Shown here: positions 18,358 through 28,713 of the stretch, piece by piece
Layout of the letters: the number at the start of each line of letters is the position of its first letter
Numbering within the stretch: the first letter of the stretch is position 1
Notes under the pieces: model-generated
What the model was told of the DNA's origin: nothing
What the model saw: the letters and a program-made list of their open reading frames with translations, nothing else
Databases searched by the model: none
NCBI GenBank assembly: GCA_963812075.1
Contig: CAWETN010000007.1
Span: 186,001-250,000 of the forward strand
Direction: 5' to 3'
DNA length: 64,000 bases
Origin: JAMXLO01 sp963812075
GTDB lineage: Bacteria; Pseudomonadota; Alphaproteobacteria; Acetobacterales; Acetobacteraceae
Position numbers and translations under genes: made by a program

Positions 18358-19035
18358 ATGCGGTCGCAGGACATCCTGGGCCTCCTGGCCGAGCGCGACC
18401 TGCTCTCCCTCGCGCGTCAGGCGTCCACCAGGTCCATGCCGAAGAACCGCGTGCTGTTCCGCACGGGTGACGAAGGCCGCTCCGTGGTGCTGATCCTGAG
18501 CGGCTACGTGAAGCTGTCCACCATGGCGGCGAACGGGCGCGAGGTGGTGCTGGAAATCGCCGGTCCCGGCTCGATCTTCGGCGAGATCGCCGTGCTGAAC
18601 GGATCGCCGCGTCGGGCGGATGCGACAACCCTCACCGCCAGCCGCGTTATGGCGATCGACGGCGCCCAGTTCCGCCGCGTGCTCGCCGCCACGCCGGACG
18701 CCATGTTCGCGGCGATACGCCTGCTGAGCGAACGGCTGTCCGCCGTCACGATGCGCGAGATGGACACGATATCTCTGCCGGCGGCGGTGCGACTGGCCAA
18801 GGCGCTGCTGCGCCTGGCGCAGCTTCACTCCGGTCGGCTGGAGAATGGCGCGCAGATCGGTTTCCGCCTGTCGCAGCGGGAGCTTGGTGCGATGACCGGG
18901 CTGATCCGCGAGAGCATCAACAAGCACCTGAAGGCCTGGCGCGCCGCGGGCTGGGTGGAGCTGTCGGGCGGCAATGTGACGCTGCGCGACGTGCGTGCCC
19001 TGCAGGGCTTCGTGCAGGGCAGCGAACAGCCCTAG
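18358..19035 (+). CDS. Crp/Fnr-family transcriptional regulator 1
   Basis: The 225-residue regulator has a cyclic-nucleotide-binding-like beta barrel (GYVKLSTMAANGREVVLEIAGPGSIFGEIAVLNGSPRRADA) and a C-terminal winged helix (LSQRELGAMTGLIRESINKHLKAWRAAGWVEL). It has no N-terminal cysteine cluster, so it is not an oxygen-sensing Fnr, and the ligand is unknown. The frame is open from 18259, but similarity to the paralogue at 19688 begins near ATG 18358. Codons starting at 18264 in another frame look like an upstream leader ORF. Confidence 0.83.
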   Translation: MRSQDILGLLAERDLLSLARQASTRSMPKNRVLFRTGDEGRSVVLILSGYVKLSTMAANGREVVLEIAGPGSIFGEIAVLNGSPRRADATTLTASRVMAIDGAQFRRVLAATPDAMFAAIRLLSERLSAVTMREMDTISLPAAVRLAKALLRLAQLHSGRLENGAQIGFRLSQRELGAMTGLIRESINKHLKAWRAAGWVELSGGNVTLRDVRALQGFVQGSEQP

Positions 19036-19211
19036 CGACACACCGCGACAGAATCTGCCGGCGGAGTGAATCCGATCACTCTGGATCGGGCGCGGCTGCG
19101 CCACGTTCGGCAGTGCCCGGTCGGCCCGCGCGGGGAGGCGCGCTGGCGGCGGGCGCAGCAATCCACATGAACCGTCTCCGTCGTGTACGGAGCCTGAGCA
19201 GGAGCCCATCC

Positions 19212-19340
19212 ATGAACCGTTCGATCTTTGCCGCACTCGCCGTGCTGTGCCGCTCGCTGGCGATGGGCGCGCCCACGCCGGCCGTCCGGGCCCACCACTA
19301 CCGGTTCGTCCCCGATCAAGACGGGGGAGACCACAGTTGA
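19212..19340 (+). CDS. Possible small secreted peptide
   Basis: A 42-codon frame with AGGAG 6 bases before ATG encodes a signal-peptide-like start (NRSIFAALAVLCRSLAMG) and a short tail after PAVRA. Nothing else supports it. It lies between the two Crp/Fnr genes in a stretch (19036-19392) where I see no other gene. Confidence 0.35.
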   Translation: MNRSIFAALAVLCRSLAMGAPTPAVRAHHYRFVPDQDGGDHS

Positions 19341-19392
19341 CGCTCATCGCTCCGGCCTGTACGCCGCGTGCCGCCGGAGCAGGGAGGCGAGT

Positions 19393-19533
19393 ATGATCTG
19401 GACCTTGATCGTGATCGTGGCAGCGCTGATCATCGCCGTACTCGGCTGCGCGTTGCTCAATCCGGAGCAGAAGGAACAGGCTGACGAGGATTGGTCGCGC
19501 GCCGATGGCAACGATTCCGTCAGGCCGCAGTGA
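19393..19533 (+). CDS. Small single-pass membrane protein
   Basis: The 46-residue product has one transmembrane segment (IWTLIVIVAALIIAVLGCALL) followed by a short acidic tail (EQADEDW). GGGAGG lies upstream of the ATG. It is not recognised. It sits between two paralogous Crp/Fnr regulators and may be controlled by one of them. Confidence 0.55.
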   Translation: MIWTLIVIVAALIIAVLGCALLNPEQKEQADEDWSRADGNDSVRPQ

Positions 19534-19687
19534 CGCCAGGGCGCGGATGTGGCCGACAGATGCCGGCAGTCCGCCACGAAGCTGCTCCGTTGAGCGGCTT
19601 CAACCGCGCCTGATCGACTAACGGAGCATTCACGCCGGACGTCGTATCCCACCCTGCGGACAACAATCCGGGGAGGGATACCGCAAC

Positions 19688-20461
19688 ATGGCAACCGAAC
19701 TCATCGACTGCGACGTTGTGCGTCCAGGACGCAGCGACGGAGGCGCCGCCTCGTATGGCGTGAGCGGGCAGGCCCTGCGGATGGTTCGCGAACAGGCCGT
19801 TCTGGGGCAGCTCGCCGAGAGGGACCTCGCCGCGATCGCGCGCCAGTCGCCGGTCCGCTGCCTGCCGCGCGGCCACACGCTGTTCCGCGGTGGCGCCGAG
19901 GGCCATTCGGTCGTGCTGGTGCTGGAGGGCTATGTGAAGCTCTCCATCGAGGCCGGGGACCGTCGCGAGGTCCTGCTGGAGATTGCCGGTCCGGGCACGA
20001 TCTTCGGCGAGATCGCGGTGCTCAACGGCGTGCCGCGGCAGGCCGACGCGAAGACGCTGACGCCATGCCGGGTGATGGCGATCAACGGCGGCCTGTTCCG
20101 CCGCTCGATCGCGGCGGCACCCGAGGCGATGTTCGCCGCCATGCGCCTGTTGAGCGAACGTCTGTCGCGGGGCACCGAGCGTGGGATCGACGCCGTGGCG
20201 CTGCCGGCCAGGTTGCGGGTGGCGAAGGCTTTGCTGCAACTGGTCGACCTGCATTCTGTGCAGAGCGGCCACTCCGGGCAGATCGGCTTCAGGCTCTCGC
20301 AGTCCGAATTGGGCGCGATGGTCGGCCTGATCCGTGAAAGCATCAACAAGCACCTGAAGCCGCTGAAGGCGGCAGGTTGGATCGATGATTCCGACGGGAT
20401 GATCACGGTGCGCGACGTGCGCTCGCTGCGCGAACTGCTGCGCAACGACTTGCTGCACTGA
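19688..20461 (+). CDS. Crp/Fnr-family transcriptional regulator 2
   Basis: The 257-residue paralogue of the regulator at 18358 shares long stretches, for example GPGTIFGEIAVLNGVPRQADA and GLIRESINKHLKPLKAAGW. It has an effector barrel, a dimer helix and a C-terminal HTH. The N-terminal 40 residues are unrelated to the other copy and hold no iron-sulfur cysteine motif. GGGGAGG precedes the ATG. Its 3' end faces the YcaO gene with a gap of under 20 bases. Confidence 0.85.
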   Translation: MATELIDCDVVRPGRSDGGAASYGVSGQALRMVREQAVLGQLAERDLAAIARQSPVRCLPRGHTLFRGGAEGHSVVLVLEGYVKLSIEAGDRREVLLEIAGPGTIFGEIAVLNGVPRQADAKTLTPCRVMAINGGLFRRSIAAAPEAMFAAMRLLSERLSRGTERGIDAVALPARLRVAKALLQLVDLHSVQSGHSGQIGFRLSQSELGAMVGLIRESINKHLKPLKAAGWIDDSDGMITVRDVRSLRELLRNDLLH

Positions 20462-20478
20462 GCCCGGTGCAAGGGTCG

Positions 20479-21815
20479 CTAGAGCAGCGGCAGCCCGCCG
20501 GTATGGATCGCACCGCCACCGGTTTCCCGGATCGTGCGCTCCAGCCGGGGGCCGGCGATGCTGCATGGCTCCATCTGCAGGGCAGGCGCCAGGACCTGGC
20601 GACCGGCACGCCGAACACCGCGCGCGTCAGATCGAGCCGGTAGACCGTGACGCCGGAGGCTGCCAGCCGCTCGACCAGCAGCGGCAGGGCGATGGCGGGA
20701 TCGGACGGCAGGCCCGGACCAGCCCGCCGCGGCGCGCCCTCCGGGTGCAGCAGCGCACAGCTGCGCGTGTCGAACAGCGTGCCGCGGCGCAGCTGCCGGC
20801 GATCGCTGTCGTTCAGCGCGGCTTCGCCGGATTCGCGGCGCTTGGCTGCCACCACGTGCTGCCCCAGCTCCACCTGGCACAATTCGAAGATCGCCGCGGT
20901 TGCCGCCTCGGCCAGCGTGAGCCGTGCGCCGAGGCCGAAGCAGAAGCCGAACCCGTCATCGCGCGCGGAAACCGCGGCGACCGCCGGGATGTCGATGTCG
21001 GTGGTGATGTCCAGCAGCCAGGTCCGGCGGTCCTGCCGGTCGCCGCGCAGCTGCGACAGCAAGCCTGCCGCGAAGTGCCCGGCGTCGCTGTCGTCCGCGA
21101 CGGGTCGAGCGCGCCGGCCGCCACGCCACCACAGTGCCGCGGCGTCGCGTTCGATGAGCTCCAGCAGCGCGCGCAGCGTCGCCGCTTCCATGGTCGGGCC
21201 GGCGGCGCAGCCGGTGCTCAGCTTGAGCGGCGGGGCGAAATCCTGCTCCGCGGCCGCACGCCGGTAGCAGAGATCGGCGGGGAACCACGCTTCGGCGGCG
21301 TCCGGCAGTCTCTGCACCCTGGCCCATGCGATAGGACGGTCCTCGTCCACCGCACTCGCCTGCAACACCGCGGCAATGGCGTCTCTGGTCGAATCCTCTG
21401 TAGGAGTTTGCATGGAAGTTGATGCCCGCTCGATCGGATCATCGGTCAGCAGGAACTGGCTTAGATACTCGATGCCTTCTCCGACACATGACTCGAAGGC
21501 ACGCTGCAACGTCAGGCCACAGCCCGCCAGATAGCCAGGCGGGAGTTCGGCGTGACGGCCGCAAAGCACTCCCGGATCGGCGACACCTGCAAGGAACACA
21601 AGGGCAGGAGCATCAGGCACCGGGAGCCGCACCACTCGGCTGAGCGTCGCCGCTGCACGCAGCAGGCGGGCGCGCTCTGGTTTCGCCGCTGCGTCGCCAT
21701 CGTCGTATCGCAGGCGGTGCAGGACGCCCGGTGCATCAGGGCCCAGGCCGGCGACTGCGTTCCCGCTGACCAGAGCTTCGGCCAAGGCCGCCAAATCCGT
21801 GTTTTCGTCTGGCAT
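20479..21815 (-). CDS. YcaO-domain protein (frameshifted near 20600)
   Basis: YcaO enzymes activate peptide amide bonds with ATP to make azolines, thioamides or amidines. The roughly 445-residue product shows a conserved CGLTLQRAFESCVGEGIEYL, then LSTGCAAGPTMEAATLRALLELIERDAAALWW and FCFGLGARLTLAEAATAAIFELCQ, the ATP/Mg-binding Glu-rich segments of the SagD-like group. A one-base deletion near 20600 throws the last 40 residues out of frame; the other frame restores APALQMEPCSIAGPRL and ends at 20479. No cyclodehydratase C-protein or dehydrogenase is nearby. A small gene diverges from it. Confidence 0.8.
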
Positions 21816-21918
21816 CGCTGTGGATCAATTCACATTCGACTGACGCGTGCGGCGGTAGTAGCCGCCCGGCCTGCCCCCAGCCGTCGGGGAAGGCAGCCAA
21901 TGATACAGGAGGGGAGCA

Positions 21919-22346
21919 ATGTTAATAGATGTCCATGACGATGCCGACAATTGGGAGAAATGGGGCAAGCTCGTCCAGAGCTGGGCTCATGATCCCAAGT
22001 TGAGGCCGGCGGATGCGACCGCAATGCAGCAGCAGATCTGGTCTGCCGGTATCGATGCTGCAGTACCCGGTGCGAACGATCAGCCCCCTCGTCCCGTCGT
22101 CTTCTATCAGGTACCGACGACTACCCTGATCCGAACGGGAACACGGTCCCGCTCATCCTGCCGCTTCCTAGCAGCAAGATGCTCCAGGACGCCCAGGGAG
22201 CGCTTGGCGTGCCGCAGCCGTATCCGCTGTCGAGGTTCTATGCGATCGCGTTCGGTGGCGTGTCCGAGGGTGCGCTGATCCCAGCCGAGTTGCTCAAGTT
22301 CGAACTGCGCCGCCTGGGGGAATATGTGATCCTGCAATGCCAATAG
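21919..22346 (+). CDS. Small protein divergent from YcaO gene (frameshifted near 22115)
   Basis: Unrecognised. The first frame encodes MLIDVHDDADNWEKWGKLVQ and on to VVFYQVP. The next frame continues DDYPDPNGNTVPLILPLPSS and ends GEYVILQCQ, so one base seems missing near 22115; the repaired product is 142 residues. It has no signal peptide and only one cysteine, near the C-terminus. GGAGG lies before the ATG. It shares a 100-base divergent region with the YcaO gene and could be its substrate or partner, but looks more like a folded domain than a classic leader-core precursor. Confidence 0.6.
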
Positions 22347-22368
22347 GCTTGGAGGCGTGTAGCGCCGC

Positions 22369-24390
22369 TCACCAGCCGTGATGGTCTATGCCATCCGTTG
22401 GCAGGCCGGCGCCCCGTAAGCCGTCGCGAAGGCGCTCCCAGTCTTCGCGACGGCGGATCGGATAGAGATGCAGCAGCCATCGCACGATTGCTTCGTCGGT
22501 GGCCGGGTCAGCACCGAACCATTGTGCGCGGACCGCGGCGAGAAAGCGCGCCGCTTCCTCGGCTGCCTCGGCCTGCCGGCCGAGATGCGCGAGCGCGGCG
22601 GCGCCGAAGGCAAATCGATGCCAGCGTTGCACGCCCAGCGCGCGGTCGGCGACTGAAAGGGCCGCTTCGTAGGCGCCGGTCAGAACGTGGATGTCGAACA
22701 GATAAAGCCAGTGTGACGCGGTCGGCGCGAGAGCGATGTCCAGTTCGGGGCCGGCCATCAGCGCAAGGCCGCGGTCGGGCCGGCCGCAGAACACCAGCAG
22801 CAGCGCTGCAGAGATCGATGTCCAGGAATTGCTCGGGTTCAGCTCGCATGCCAGCTCGATATGCATCTGCGCCTGGGTGTATTGCTTGGCCATCGCGTGC
22901 GACCACGCCAGGCAGCGGTGTGCCCCCGAGTCCGACGGGTCGAGCTGGACGCCGCGTTGCGCCATCTCGAGCGCCCGCAGCTCGCGCTCGCGGGTGCGGA
23001 ACACCCCCGGACGCGCGATGTGCTCGATGTTGGCGAGATTGGCCAGTCCGCAATAGGCGGGCGCGAAGTTCGGGGTATCCCGGATGATCTCGTTGAACTG
23101 CCGCTCGGCACGGTCCAGGTACTCGGCTTCGAAGGTTCGGACTAGGTCCTGGCAGCGCAGCCAGCGGTCGTAGGCGCCAAGCGAGACATCCGGCACTTCC
23201 GAGAACCGCCACAGGCGCTCGGCCGAAACATGCACGTTCAGGGCCATTGCCACCCGTTGAACCACGCGACGCTGCGCCTCGAACCAGTTCCTCAACGTCA
23301 GCTCGAAGCTGTCGCTCCAGACGTAGTGACTGGTGTGCAGCTCCTTCAGCATGATGGTCATGTGGACCGCATGCGCACCCTGATGACTGGTCAGCTGCAG
23401 CTCGTAACGGCCATCGGTCGCTTGTGCCGCACTGGCTGCCGGCGGGAATGGCGCATCGGTGACCTGCCACTCGCGGAAGCGAACCAGCGACGCGATCAGA
23501 TGCATGCGGAAACCCAGCACCAGATGCGAGGTCTCAGGATCTACGGCCTGCACCGTGACCGGCTGGATGGAGAGCATCAGTCGCGTGTCCTGCCGCCGCG
23601 CGCCGCCTGGCGCGGAGGCCGGCAGACTCCTCTGCATCAGTGGCGCGGGCTCCAGCACGCCCAACTTGATCTGCGCCACCAGTTCCTGCGTCGCCGTCGA
23701 GGGCTCCATGCCGTAGTCTTCGTCCAGCAGGTCCCACAGCGCCTTGTAGATGCGCAGCGCGCCAGCCGTGTCGCCCGCAGCGACGCGCGCACGCATCAAT
23801 CGACGGCGGGCATCCTCATGCGTCGGGTCGAGATTGAGGATCGCCTCTGCCAACCGCACCTCTGCCTGGGGAGGCGGCCCGTTGGTCATCGCCCGCTCGA
23901 GCGAGCGAAGCAAACGATCGCGCAGTGCGTGGCGCTTGGCGATCACCCAGGCGCGAAATGCCGGATCGAGATCGTCCAGCCCTGCCAGTAACTGCTCCGG
24001 CAGTTGCTGGCGTTCGAGCAGCAGCGGATGCACCTCGCCGGCCTCGGCCGCGTGCATCACGGTCCATACGTCGACGTCGATGGCATCCCGTCGTAACCGG
24101 ATCTCGCGCGCGCCCAGACTGAGCGCGCCGCCGTCGGCGTCGCCAAGCAGGCCGCGAAGCTCGCGCACCACCTGGCGCAGCACGGCGCGCGCCTGGTCTT
24201 CGCCTGATTCGCTCCAGAGCAGTCCGACCAACCGCTCACGCGTCTCGACCAGCGACTCGTTCAGCGCGACGTAGCCGAGTATGGCTCGGAGCTTCTGGCT
24301 CCTGATCCGGATCTCGCGTTCGCCCTGACGAATCGAGACCGGCCCGAACAGCGAAAATTGCAGCGCGGGCGGTGTAAGCGGAGCGTGCAT
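22369..24390 (-). CDS. AfsR/SARP-like transcriptional regulator with BTAD and TPR domains
   Basis: The 673-residue regulator has an N-terminal winged helix of the OmpR/SARP type (FSLFGPVSIRQGEREIRIRSQKLRAILGYVAL), then a BTAD domain (about residues 95-245). A middle segment like adenylate-cyclase/CadC-type regulators follows, then C-terminal TPR-like helices (RHIL-rich, about 430-640). There is no NB-ARC ATPase and no membrane helix. It probably controls the adjacent YcaO/small-protein unit or the divergent amidohydrolase. ATG at 24390 starts just before the conserved domain; ATG at 24462 with a purine-rich run upstream is an alternative. Confidence 0.82.
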   Translation of the reverse strand: MHAPLTPPALQFSLFGPVSIRQGEREIRIRSQKLRAILGYVALNESLVETRERLVGLLWSESGEDQARAVLRQVVRELRGLLGDADGGALSLGAREIRLRRDAIDVDVWTVMHAAEAGEVHPLLLERQQLPEQLLAGLDDLDPAFRAWVIAKRHALRDRLLRSLERAMTNGPPPQAEVRLAEAILNLDPTHEDARRRLMRARVAAGDTAGALRIYKALWDLLDEDYGMEPSTATQELVAQIKLGVLEPAPLMQRSLPASAPGGARRQDTRLMLSIQPVTVQAVDPETSHLVLGFRMHLIASLVRFREWQVTDAPFPPAASAAQATDGRYELQLTSHQGAHAVHMTIMLKELHTSHYVWSDSFELTLRNWFEAQRRVVQRVAMALNVHVSAERLWRFSEVPDVSLGAYDRWLRCQDLVRTFEAEYLDRAERQFNEIIRDTPNFAPAYCGLANLANIEHIARPGVFRTRERELRALEMAQRGVQLDPSDSGAHRCLAWSHAMAKQYTQAQMHIELACELNPSNSWTSISAALLLVFCGRPDRGLALMAGPELDIALAPTASHWLYLFDIHVLTGAYEAALSVADRALGVQRWHRFAFGAAALAHLGRQAEAAEEAARFLAAVRAQWFGADPATDEAIVRWLLHLYPIRRREDWERLRDGLRGAGLPTDGIDHHGW

Positions 24391-24649
24391 GGCGACCGCA
24401 CCCGCCGGGCCGTGGCCGGCGATGCCCATTGCCGGTATGGCGACGGTCCGTCGTGCCACCATCCCCCCGCTTGCAGACGTGCTACCCCAGAACGTTGCGA
24501 ACGTTACATTGTGTAACCGCAAATGGCAAAAGCAGTGCGGGGGGACCTGCACCCCGGCGCCGTTTGGAGAGCCACCGCAACGGGGATTGTATGGACAGCC
24601 GCAGGGGCAGCCACCACTCTCGCTGTGCCCGGCACATGGAGAGATCCGC

Positions 24650-26092
24650 ATGACCGCGACGACCTGCATCCGCAACGCCGCCTGCGTCGTCGCCTGGGAT
24701 GCGGCGAACCAGCGGCACGCCTACCTCATGGGGGGCGACGTCGCCTTCGCCGGCCACACGCTCGCGTATGTCGGAACGCGTTACGACGGCACGGTGGACA
24801 CGACGATCGACGGCACCGACCTGATGGTGATGCCGGGCCTGATCGACCTGCACTCGCACCCGAGCACCGAGCCGTTCTACCGCGGCGTGCGCGAGGAGCA
24901 CGGCGTGCCCGCGATGTACATGAGCGGCCTGTACGAACGCTCCGTCGCGCTGCAGCCGGACGCGGTTGGGCGCAAGGCCGGCAAGCAGGTGGCGTTCTGC
25001 GAGATGCTGCTGTCCGGCGTCACCTCGGTGATGGACATTTCCGGCATCGACGCCGGCTGGATCGATCTCGCCGCGCAGAGCGGGCTGCGGGTGTTCCTGG
25101 CACCTTCCTACGCATCCGCCCGCTGGCACCTGGAGAACGGCTGGGCATTGAAATATCGCTGGGACGAGGCGGCGGGGCGGCGCGGCCTCGACGCGGCGCT
25201 GGCGCTGATCGAGACGGCCGGGGCGCACCCTTCGGGCCGGCTGTCAGGCGTCGTGTCGCCGGCGCAGATCGACACCTGCACCACGGACCTGCTGCGCGAC
25301 AGCTTCGCCGCCGCCGAGGCGCGCGGTCTGCCGCTCACGGTGCACTGCGCGCAGAGCGTCAACGAGTTCCTGGTGATGGTGGATCGTCACGGCTGCTCGC
25401 CGGTGCAGTTCGCCCACGGTCTCGGCCTCCTGTCGCCGCGCACCGTGCTCGGGCACGCGATGTTCATCGACGAGCACTCCTGGGTGCGCTGGCACACGCG
25501 CACCGATCTCGGACTGCTCGCCGACACCGGCACTCACGTCGCGCACTGCCCGTCGCCATTCGCGCGCTACGGCCACACGCTGGAGGATTTCGGCCGCTAT
25601 CGCCGCGCCGGGGTCAACCTCGGCATCGGCACCGACGTCGCCCCGCACAACGTGATCGAGGAGATGCGGCTGGCCGCGATCCTCGCCCGGGTCGCGGCGC
25701 GCGACATCACCACCACCAGCGTGGGCGCGCTGTTCCACGCCGCCACCGCCGGCGGCGCGGACGCGCTGGGGCGGCCCGATCTCGGGCGCCTCGTCGCGGG
25801 CGCAAAGGCGGACGTCGTGCTGGTGGACCTGGCGAATCCATGGATGCAGCCGGCGCGCGATCCGCTGCGCTCGCTGGTGTTCACCGCCGCGGATCGAGCG
25901 GTCCAGACCGTGTTCGTGCACGGAACGAAGGTGATGGAGCATAGTCGGGTGCTGACGATGGACCACGCGGCGGCACTTGCCGAAGTGGCAGAAGGCCAGC
26001 GGCGCATGCTGCGCGATGCGCCGTTACGCGACTGGGCGGGCAGAACGGCGGAGCAGATCTCGCCGCCGAGCCTGCCCCGGCTGGAACTGTGA
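24650..26092 (+). CDS. Amidohydrolase (ATZ/TRZ-type metal-dependent deaminase or chlorohydrolase family)
   Basis: The 480-residue member of the amidohydrolase superfamily has the metal site LIDLHSHPS, HCAQSVNEF, LGHAMFIDEHSW and GIGTDVAPHN, in the order of the cytosine deaminase/atrazine hydrolase group. The substrate is unknown; these enzymes act on ring nitrogen or amide compounds. ATG at 24650 has GGAGAG 6 bases upstream. The long upstream open frame covers the divergent promoter and is not coding. Confidence 0.87.
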   Translation: MTATTCIRNAACVVAWDAANQRHAYLMGGDVAFAGHTLAYVGTRYDGTVDTTIDGTDLMVMPGLIDLHSHPSTEPFYRGVREEHGVPAMYMSGLYERSVALQPDAVGRKAGKQVAFCEMLLSGVTSVMDISGIDAGWIDLAAQSGLRVFLAPSYASARWHLENGWALKYRWDEAAGRRGLDAALALIETAGAHPSGRLSGVVSPAQIDTCTTDLLRDSFAAAEARGLPLTVHCAQSVNEFLVMVDRHGCSPVQFAHGLGLLSPRTVLGHAMFIDEHSWVRWHTRTDLGLLADTGTHVAHCPSPFARYGHTLEDFGRYRRAGVNLGIGTDVAPHNVIEEMRLAAILARVAARDITTTSVGALFHAATAGGADALGRPDLGRLVAGAKADVVLVDLANPWMQPARDPLRSLVFTAADRAVQTVFVHGTKVMEHSRVLTMDHAAALAEVAEGQRRMLRDAPLRDWAGRTAEQISPPSLPRLEL

Positions 26093-26178
26093 CCCCGGCA
26101 ATAGCTCACCGCCTGCGACACGCGGCAATTTTTCTTCTGGGCGGACCCAGAATAATGTAGGCATTGCGGGCGTTGGGC

Positions 26179-28697
26179 ATGGGGATACAGCTTGCAGGGA
26201 TCGCGGGCCAGGTGAAGCGGCTGCTGATTGTGATGTTGCTCGCGGTCGTGCCGCTGCGGGCCTTCGCGCAGCCGCAGCCGCACCCCGAGCGGCGTGTGGC
26301 GTTCGTGGTCGGCATCGGCGCGTATCAGCACGCCCCGAAACTGCACCAATCCGGTCAACGACGCGAAAGCGATCGGCGAAGCGCTTCGCCGGCTCAACTT
26401 CGAGGTCGACGAAGTGTACGACGCGGATTTCCGCCAGCTGACTCACGCATTGCGCGAGTTCGGCATCAAGGCACAACGTGCCGATGTGGCGGTGATCTAT
26501 TACGCCGGCCATGGCGTGCAGGTCGCCCGCGAGAACTACCTGCTGCCGGCCGATGCCCAGCTCGAGCGTGAGCGGGACCTGGTGTATGAGGCATTGTCGC
26601 TCGACCTGTTCCTGGGCGAGATCGCGCAGGCGCAGAAGCTTGGCATCATCCTGCTCGACGCCTGCCGCAACAACCCGTTCGTCGATCGGCTGTCGCGCTC
26701 GCTGACCGTTGCCGAGCCGTGGCCCGGCGTCCGCTGGCCTGGCGCGCGTCGACAACGTGCCGCGCAACACGCTGGTGGCGATGGCGACCAAGGCGGACCA
26801 GACCGCCGAGGACGGCAGCGGCGGTCACAGCCCGTTCGCCGAGGCGCTGCTGAAGAACCTGCAGACCCCGGGGCTCGAGCTCAGCCTGTTCTTCCGCAGC
26901 GTGCGCGACGGCGTGCTGCAGGCGACGAACAACACGCAGGAGCCGTTCATCTTCAGTTCGCTCGGCGCCAACCCGTTCTACTTCAATCCGCGCCCGCCGA
27001 ACCGGCCGCCGCAGTTGGCCGCCATCCCGCCGCTGGAGGTGCGCGACAATGCTGGCCCCACGCTATTGACGATCCCGCCGCCGACCGACCCGGACCAGGA
27101 TCCGCTCACCGTCCGCATCACCGGGCTGCCGCGTTCCGGCGAAGTAAGGATCGACGGACAACTGGTGACACCAGGCGCTGTCTACGGCACCGAGCGCTTC
27201 GCCAAGGCGACCTACAAGCCGACCGGCACGGCGGTGGGCGATGTCGGCACCTTGGACGTCCTGGTGGAGGACGGCCACGGCGGCAGCGTGCTGGGCAGCC
27301 TGGCGATCAGCGTCATCGCCTCCAACCGGCCGCCCGTCCCCGAGGCGCGGCGGCGCCTGCGGATCTACACCGGCGCCCTCGGCATCACCCCGCCCACCGA
27401 CCCCGACGGCGATCGACTGACCGTGACCGTGCAGGGCCTGCCGCGCGGGCTGATCCGGTTCGGCCTCAACACGGTCCGCACCGGCGACCGGCTGCAGCCG
27501 GAGCAGCTGCCGGCCCTGGTCTACGTGCCCGAACCCGGCTTCAGCGGGCCAGCGGGCACCTTCCAGTACCTGGTGGAGGATGGGCGCGGCGGCCGGGTAG
27601 ATGGGGCACTCGACATCGACGTGATGGATCCTGCCGAGGCGGCGGCGCAAATGGCGGAGGCCGCGCTGTGGGAACGGCTGCGCGCCAGCGGCCGGGTGGA
27701 GGATGTGGACACCTTCCTGCGGCTCTATCCGAATTCCTACCTCGCCGCTGCGGCCCAGCGGCGGCGTGAGGAGCTGCTCGGCCACAACGTCGCGGTCGCA
27801 CCGGCGCCGGCGCCGCCCACGCAGGCCGCGGCCCCGCCGCCAGTGGCAGTGGTCGAGAAGCCCAGGCCACCCGAGAAGCTGGCCGCCCTGCAGCCGATCG
27901 TGCCGGCGCCGCAGCCGCCGCCACCACCGACCCGCGAGCTGGCCATGGTCGTGCCGCCGGTCGCTCCGCCGGCCGGCGGCAATGAACTCACCTTCCAGGA
28001 TTGCCCGACCTGTATCCGCATGGTCCGCGTCCCGGCGGGAACCTTCACCATGGGTCAGGGTGCCCGGGACAGCACAGCGCTGCCGGCGCACCGCGTCAGC
28101 GTGCGGCCGTTCGCGCTGGGCCAGTCGCCGGTGACGGTCGCGGACTGGAATGCCTGCCGCTCCGACGGCGTCTGCGGACCGCCGCCGCGCATGGCGGTGG
28201 CGCAGGACGACACGCCGCTGCACAACGTCAGCTGGGACGACACCCAGGTGTTCATCGGCTGGCTGTCGAAGCGCGCCGGCCACACCTACCGCCTCCCTAC
28301 CGAGGCCGAGTGGGAGTACGCGGCACGCGGCGGCACCGTCAGCCGCTACTGGTGGGGCGACCAGGCCGGCACGGCGCTGGCCAACTGTGCCGGCTGCGGC
28401 GGCACGCAGGATCCGCGGGCGCCGCTGCCGGCGGCGATGTTCCGGCCCAACCCGTTCGGCCTCTACGACATGGCGGGCGGCGTTGCGCAGTGGGTGCAGG
28501 ACTGCTGGTACCCCAACTACGGCAACGCCCCGACCGACGGCTCGGCGCGCCAGTCGCCGTCCTGCATGAAGCGCGTGCTGCGCGGCGGATCGTTCCGCGG
28601 CAGTCTCGAGGACATCATGCCGACTGCCCGCGAGAGCTACGACGCGCCGGTGCGCTATCTGGCCAACGGCTTCCGGGTGGCGCGCGACCTCGACTGA
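26179..28697 (+). CDS. Caspase-like / cadherin-like / formylglycine-generating-enzyme fusion (two frameshifts)
   Basis: After repair this is an 838-residue exported protein. In order: signal peptide (LLIVMLLAVVPLRAFAQ); caspase p20-like domain with the His of YYAGHGVQ (about 110) and the Cys of LLDACRNNPF (about 160); two cadherin/Ig-like repeats (about 285-385 and 383-483, each with PPTDPD motifs); a proline-rich linker (about 540-598); and a SUMF1/FGE-sulfatase domain (about 600-838: VPAGTFTMG, YRLPTEAEWEYAARGG, RVLRGGSFRG). One extra base near 26343 and another near 26715 break the frame inside the caspase domain; all catalytic residues survive. Function unknown; periplasmic or surface location inferred. 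Confidence 0.78.
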
Positions 28698-28713
28698 CGG
28701 CGGCGGCCCGAGC

